A stretch of 7,722 nt of DNA from NCBI GenBank assembly GCA_030638765.1, contig DAOWDZ010000245.1, positions 1-7,722 of the forward strand. The letters are read 5' to 3'. The stretch comes from Desulfocapsa sp. GTDB taxonomy: Bacteria > Desulfobacterota > Desulfobulbia > Desulfobulbales > Desulfocapsaceae. Shown one piece after another: positions 4,454-7,722 of this stretch. The translations under genes were made by a program, and so were the position numbers. Position 1 is the stretch's first letter, and the number at the start of each line of letters is the position of its first letter. Under the pieces are notes generated by a model. The model was not told the DNA's origin and did no database searches. It saw only the letters and a list, made by a program, of their open reading frames with translations.

Positions 4454-6301
4454 ATGATGACAAAAAACTCACCAGTGAACCCCGGTTTTATTCTAGTAAC
4501 AACGGGGGCTGTTCTGTTAACAACAACCCCGGTCTACGCTGCAGCACAAGAGAGCCAAACTATTTCATGGCTCTTTCTCAGTATTGGTCTTCTAGGCGGC
4601 CTTACCTTCTTTCTCTACGGTATGGAGAAGATGAGCGAAGGTTTGAAGAAAACGGCTGGTAACAAGATGCGCACCATTCTTAGCACCCTTACCCAAAACC
4701 GTGTCGTTGCCTTGGTTGTTGGTGCTTTTGTAACCATGGTCATTCAATCGTCCAGTGCTACTACTGTTATGCTGGTCAGTTTTGTCCAGGCGGAATTAAT
4801 GACTTTTGGCCAATCCCTAGGAGTAATTCTGGGCGCTGACATCGGTACCACCATAACGGCACAGATGGTGGCGTTCAAGCTCACTGATTACGCCTTAGCT
4901 ATGGTTGCCACCGGTTTTGCCCTCAGAATGTTCGGCAGAAATGAAAATCTGAAAAGTATCGGCGATATCATTCTTGGTTTCGGAATCCTGTTTTACGGAA
5001 TGAAACTGATGAGTGACTCCATGAAACCACTTCGCACCTATCCCGGATTCATCGACATGATGAAGTCCATGGAAAATCCTTTTATGGGAATCCTGGCCGG
5101 AGCCCTGTTCACTGCCCTGGTGCAGAGTTCAAGTGCCACCACCGGAGTTGTCATTGTCCTTGCCCAGCAGGGACTTATATCCCTTGAAGGTGGAATCCCC
5201 TTAATTCTCGGTGCAAACATCGGCACTTGCGTCACTGCTGGTCTTGCCAGCATCGGAACCCAGAGGGAGGCAAAGCGTGTTGCCCTGGCCCATGTTCTTT
5301 TCAAGATCGTAGGTGTCATGATCATCTTCCCTTTCATTCAGCCCTTTGCCGACATGATCCGCAGCTTTGCAGGGAATTTTGATTCAGGAGTTGCAAGACA
5401 GATTGCCAATGCCCACACCATCTTCAATGTGAGCATAGGACTTCTTTTTCTACCCTTTGTGGATCTTTTCGCCAGGCTAATAATCCGTCTTCTGCCGATA
5501 GTCAGCATAAAAAAAGGTATTAACCCAGCCACCTGGCATATTGACGATGCACTTATTGACACCCCGGCAATAGCCTTGGAACTCGCAAACAGTGAGATTT
5601 CCAGAATGGCAAAAATACTTAGCAGAATGTATAGCGCATCAATCGTTCCATTTGTAAGTGATGATATTCCACGCGACCAAATCTACCCTGAACAGCTCTC
5701 ACTCCTTGAAGGCATAGCAATGCGTGAGAACAAAATCAACTTTTTGGAAGAAAAGACCAGAATATATCTTCTCAAAATCACTGGGCAGGAACTGGTTAAA
5801 GGTCAAGGGCGTGAGGTCAATGGCCTTCTTTCTCTCCTGGATGCCATGGAAAGCATTGGAGACGTGATTGTTAAACAGATTGTTCCCCTGGTCCAAAAGA
5901 AGGAAGTGGTTGGTGCTGATTTTTCTGAAGAAGGCAAGGCGGAACTGATCAGCTATCACAAAAAAGTTGGTAAACAACTCACCCGATTGAAACGAATGAT
6001 GAACAAAATGGATAACTCTCTAGCCAAGAAAGTGCAAAAGAAGCAAAGCCGTTATGTCCATTTTGATGATCGTATTCGCAAACAACATATGAGCAGAATG
6101 CTCGCTATGCATGAGGATACAGTGGAAACCCATACTATCCATATGGAACTGCTGGATGCCCTGAGCCAGATCAATAACTACAGCGCTGAAATTGCAAAAG
6201 CTATTCTGAGATACGGTTTACTGGAAGGAGATGATGATGAAGAAACCAATTCGGAGACAGAAGTTATCTCGAAACCAAAACCTCAAGAAGCATCAAAGTA
6301 A
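4454..6301 (+). CDS. Na+/Pi cotransporter with fused PhoU-like C-terminal domain
   Basis: A 615-residue inner-membrane Na+-dependent phosphate importer (NptA/YjbB, SLC34-like PF02690 family). The two inverted halves carry the hallmark QSSSATT at residues 98-104 and 224-230, each followed by the LGA-IGT motif (LGADIGTT 126-133, LGANIGTC 252-259). About eight hydrophobic segments lie between 35 and 350. Residues from about 375 to 590 form a soluble, helical, charged PhoU-like domain, followed by an acidic tail. The N-terminus (1-29, ending VYA before AAQES) looks like a cleavable signal peptide, unusual for the family as I know it, and could instead be an extra anchor. The gene is divergent from the LysR gene and 92 bases before the DHH phosphoesterase gene, with no evident terminator between, so the two are probably co-transcribed. 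Export of Pi (as proposed for YjbB) is a possible alternative direction. Confidence 0.93.
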   Translation: MMTKNSPVNPGFILVTTGAVLLTTTPVYAAAQESQTISWLFLSIGLLGGLTFFLYGMEKMSEGLKKTAGNKMRTILSTLTQNRVVALVVGAFVTMVIQSSSATTVMLVSFVQAELMTFGQSLGVILGADIGTTITAQMVAFKLTDYALAMVATGFALRMFGRNENLKSIGDIILGFGILFYGMKLMSDSMKPLRTYPGFIDMMKSMENPFMGILAGALFTALVQSSSATTGVVIVLAQQGLISLEGGIPLILGANIGTCVTAGLASIGTQREAKRVALAHVLFKIVGVMIIFPFIQPFADMIRSFAGNFDSGVARQIANAHTIFNVSIGLLFLPFVDLFARLIIRLLPIVSIKKGINPATWHIDDALIDTPAIALELANSEISRMAKILSRMYSASIVPFVSDDIPRDQIYPEQLSLLEGIAMRENKINFLEEKTRIYLLKITGQELVKGQGREVNGLLSLLDAMESIGDVIVKQIVPLVQKKEVVGADFSEEGKAELISYHKKVGKQLTRLKRMMNKMDNSLAKKVQKKQSRYVHFDDRIRKQHMSRMLAMHEDTVETHTIHMELLDALSQINNYSAEIAKAILRYGLLEGDDDEETNSETEVISKPKPQEASK

Positions 6302-6393
6302 CACTCGTAATCCATATTGATAATTGATTAACTCTTGATTTGCTTTCAAGATGAGTAAGACAAATCGTAAACATACAAAAAGGATAGTCTCTT

Positions 6394-7479
6394 ATGAGTT
6401 CCATACAAAAGTATCTTTCTTCAGCAAAGGCAAACCTCAATGACGCCGGAATGATCATTCTTGGCAACGAAGCCGCCGACCTTGACTCAATGGCTTCCTC
6501 AATTGCTTATGGGTACCTGTTAAATCGTAAGGAGACAAGTGGGGGTGTCCTCCCCGTCATGCCGATTCCTCGTGCAGACTTCAAACTACGAACAGAGGCT
6601 GTATATGTGTTTAATGAAGCACATATCAATCTGGAAGACGTCGTCTTTTTTGATGAAGTTGACATTGAAGCACTCATGTCCAGTAATACCGAACTTGTTC
6701 TTGTAGATCATAACAAGCTCAGTCAGGCTCTTTCAAAATATAGCACTAATGTTTCAGGAGTCCTGGATCATCACAATGACGAAGGAATGTACGAGAATTC
6801 TTCACCACGGATAATTGAAGCGGTGGGCTCAACAACCTCTCTTGTTGCCATTGAATTCGACAAGGCAGGTATTGATGTAGAAACAGATGTCGCAATCCTT
6901 CTAGGAGGAACAATTCTGCTGGATACTGTCAACCTTGACCCGAATGCCGGCAGAGTAACAGATACCGATCAGACTGTTGCTGGAAAGCTCCTCCCCCTAT
7001 GCCCAATGTCCAGGCAGGACTATTTTGAAAACATCCAGAGGGAAAAGTTCAGTGTGGAAGGTCTCTCCACCGGTGACCTTTTACGAAAGGATTACAAAGA
7101 ATTTCAGTTTGATACCGTGCATTGCGGTATCGGTTCAGCACTTTTACCGGTTACTCAATGGCTGGAAATGGACAGCAACCTCTTATTCAGTTTTGCTGGT
7201 TATGCGAACAAAAAGCAACTGGATATATTGCTTTCCATGAATGCATATACAACCCCTGATTTCAACAGAGATCTGATCATTTATTGTACAACAAAGAAGA
7301 AACATGATGCTCTAGTGGACTTTTTACAGAAAAAGGATCTTGAACTAACCACAATTGATTTCTCTGGAAAGCATCAGGAAGGTGATGCTGTTATAAGTTT
7401 TTATCGTCAGGGCAATCTTGGAATTTCCAGAAAAAAGCTACAGCCGTTACTGGCTGACTTTTACACAAACTGCATGTAA
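6394..7479 (+). CDS. DHH/DHHA2 phosphoesterase, PPX1/Prune-type exopolyphosphatase
   Basis: A 361-residue cytoplasmic metal-dependent phosphohydrolase. The N-terminal DHH domain shows motif I GNEAADLDS (24-32), motif II VDHNKL (104-109), motif III LDHHND (124-129), GSTTSLVA (145-152) and the Asp of LLDTVNLD (D177). The C-terminal DHHA2 domain ends with the substrate-binding signature SRKK (345-348), preceded by FYRQGNLG. Motif I has Asn25 where family II pyrophosphatases have His (GHxxPDTDS), and is nearly the Prune/PPX1 form (GNEACDLDS in human Prune, from memory). Length also fits PPX1 better than the roughly 310-residue pyrophosphatases. I therefore expect exopolyphosphatase activity on short chains rather than mainly pyrophosphatase, releasing Pi that links to the neighbouring transporter. 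ATG 6394 follows AAAGGA with a 9-base spacer. A weak hairpin (6334-6350) in the 92-base gap lacks a T-run. Confidence 0.88.
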   Translation: MSSIQKYLSSAKANLNDAGMIILGNEAADLDSMASSIAYGYLLNRKETSGGVLPVMPIPRADFKLRTEAVYVFNEAHINLEDVVFFDEVDIEALMSSNTELVLVDHNKLSQALSKYSTNVSGVLDHHNDEGMYENSSPRIIEAVGSTTSLVAIEFDKAGIDVETDVAILLGGTILLDTVNLDPNAGRVTDTDQTVAGKLLPLCPMSRQDYFENIQREKFSVEGLSTGDLLRKDYKEFQFDTVHCGIGSALLPVTQWLEMDSNLLFSFAGYANKKQLDILLSMNAYTTPDFNRDLIIYCTTKKKHDALVDFLQKKDLELTTIDFSGKHQEGDAVISFYRQGNLGISRKKLQPLLADFYTNCM

Positions 7480-7496
7480 TTTATCTTTTAAACCTC

Positions 7497-7504
7497 TAAG
7501 GAGA
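7497..7504 (+). promoter_or_regulatory. Strong ribosome binding site before the interrupted gene
   Basis: TAAGGAGA ends 6 bases before ATG 7511; a GTG at 7508 in the same frame is an alternative start. This is the best ribosome site on the plus strand of the window, which argues that the short frame downstream is truly translated. Confidence 0.75.
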
Positions 7505-7510
7505 ATAGTG

Positions 7511-7722
7511 ATGAGTGTTTACGACCAAAACCAAGCCACTTCGGCATCTGATGCTGAGAAAGTAGTACCTCGTGCTGAATTCCGCGTTTTTGGAAAGGAA
7601 ATCATTAACATTGTCAAAGAGGCAATGTGAAAATCACAGGCAACCCTGTTTAAAACTCGCCAAATTGAAGAAACTTACATTTTGTCTCATCACACTAATG
7701 ATGCTAATGTCAAAATCCGTGA
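7511..7722 (+). CDS. CYTH-like small gene with in-frame TGA at codon 40, runs off the window
   Basis: From ATG 7511 the frame gives 39 residues, then TGA at 7628-7630, then 30 more open codons and two bases to the edge. Both halves look like one protein. Before the TGA: PRAEFRVFGKEIINIVKEAM (20-39), a strand with an E-x-R pattern then a helix. After it: RQIEETYILSHHTNDANVKIR, a strand ending in a K-x-R pattern. This order, acidic/basic strand, helix, then a Tyr strand leading to a basic K/R-x-R, resembles the start of CYTH / triphosphate-tunnel domains. I also have the impression of a conserved uncharacterised family with N-D-x-N-x-K-x-R-D, but cannot search. The TGA may be a nonsense mutation (one base from TGG Trp or CGA Arg), a sequence error or recoding. 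It follows the phosphoesterase gene by 31 bases, probably in the same operon. If the TGA terminates, the product is a 39-residue peptide. Confidence 0.6.

Noticed and set aside
6331..6356. Hairpin CTTGA/TCAAG after the Na+/Pi gene as a terminator
   Set aside because: The stem is short and A/T-rich and no T-run follows, so it should not separate the Na+/Pi and phosphoesterase genes.
7631..7650. Hairpin after the TGA as proof of selenocysteine insertion
   Set aside because: The stem is only 5 bp and its loop (CAAC) lacks the G-U needed in known bacterial SECIS elements; kept only as one option.
1..7722. CRISPR arrays, tRNA or rRNA genes, insertion sequences
   Set aside because: No regularly spaced repeats, no cloverleaf or rRNA-like sequence, and no transposase-like frames were seen.

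Overview
The window comes from a Gram-negative bacterium. The evidence is an outer-membrane beta-barrel protein with a Sec signal peptide and a terminal Phe, plus proteobacterial-style gene layouts. Base composition looks moderate. A sulfate-reducer-like (Desulfobacterota) origin is my guess from the overall feel of the proteins and is not proven by anything here. Nearly every recognisable gene concerns inorganic phosphate (Pi) or polyphosphate.

Left part, minus strand, reading right to left: a 231-aa beta-barrel protein (2936-2241); a 410-bp gap with a Pho-box-like element and a long inverted repeat; then a tight two-gene operon of a PhoU-like DUF47 accessory protein (1830-1186) and a PiT-family Pi permease (1174 to beyond position 1, so its C-terminus is missing). 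Between the barrel gene and the next gene lies a 426-bp gap with a 19-bp perfect palindrome and, on the plus strand, a good candidate small RNA: a TATAAT box, three AGGAAG repeats, one hairpin and a clear intrinsic terminator ending at about 3310.

Right part: a LysR-type regulator (4289-3363, minus) is divergent from a plus-strand run of a Na+/Pi cotransporter with a built-in PhoU-like C-terminus (4454-6301), a DHH/DHHA2 phosphoesterase of the PPX1/Prune type (6394-7479), and the beginning of a further gene (from 7511). That last gene has an excellent ribosome binding site, but meets an in-frame TGA at codon 40. The same frame then stays open, with protein-like sequence, to the window edge. 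Its layout resembles the N-terminal half of a CYTH / triphosphate-tunnel domain, a fold known for binding triphosphate and polyphosphate.

How the genes may work together (inference): the barrel protein may pass solutes through the outer membrane. PiT and the Na+/Pi cotransporter are two importers of different families, one with a separate PhoU-like partner and one with it fused. The PPX1/Prune-type enzyme, and perhaps the CYTH-like product, would act on polyphosphate or short phosphate chains. A LysR regulator next to the Na+/Pi branch and a Pho-box next to the PiT branch suggest the two uptake routes are controlled separately. The main surprises are the in-frame TGA, the candidate small RNA, and the Pho-box embedded in a 17-bp inverted repeat next to the phoU-like start codon.
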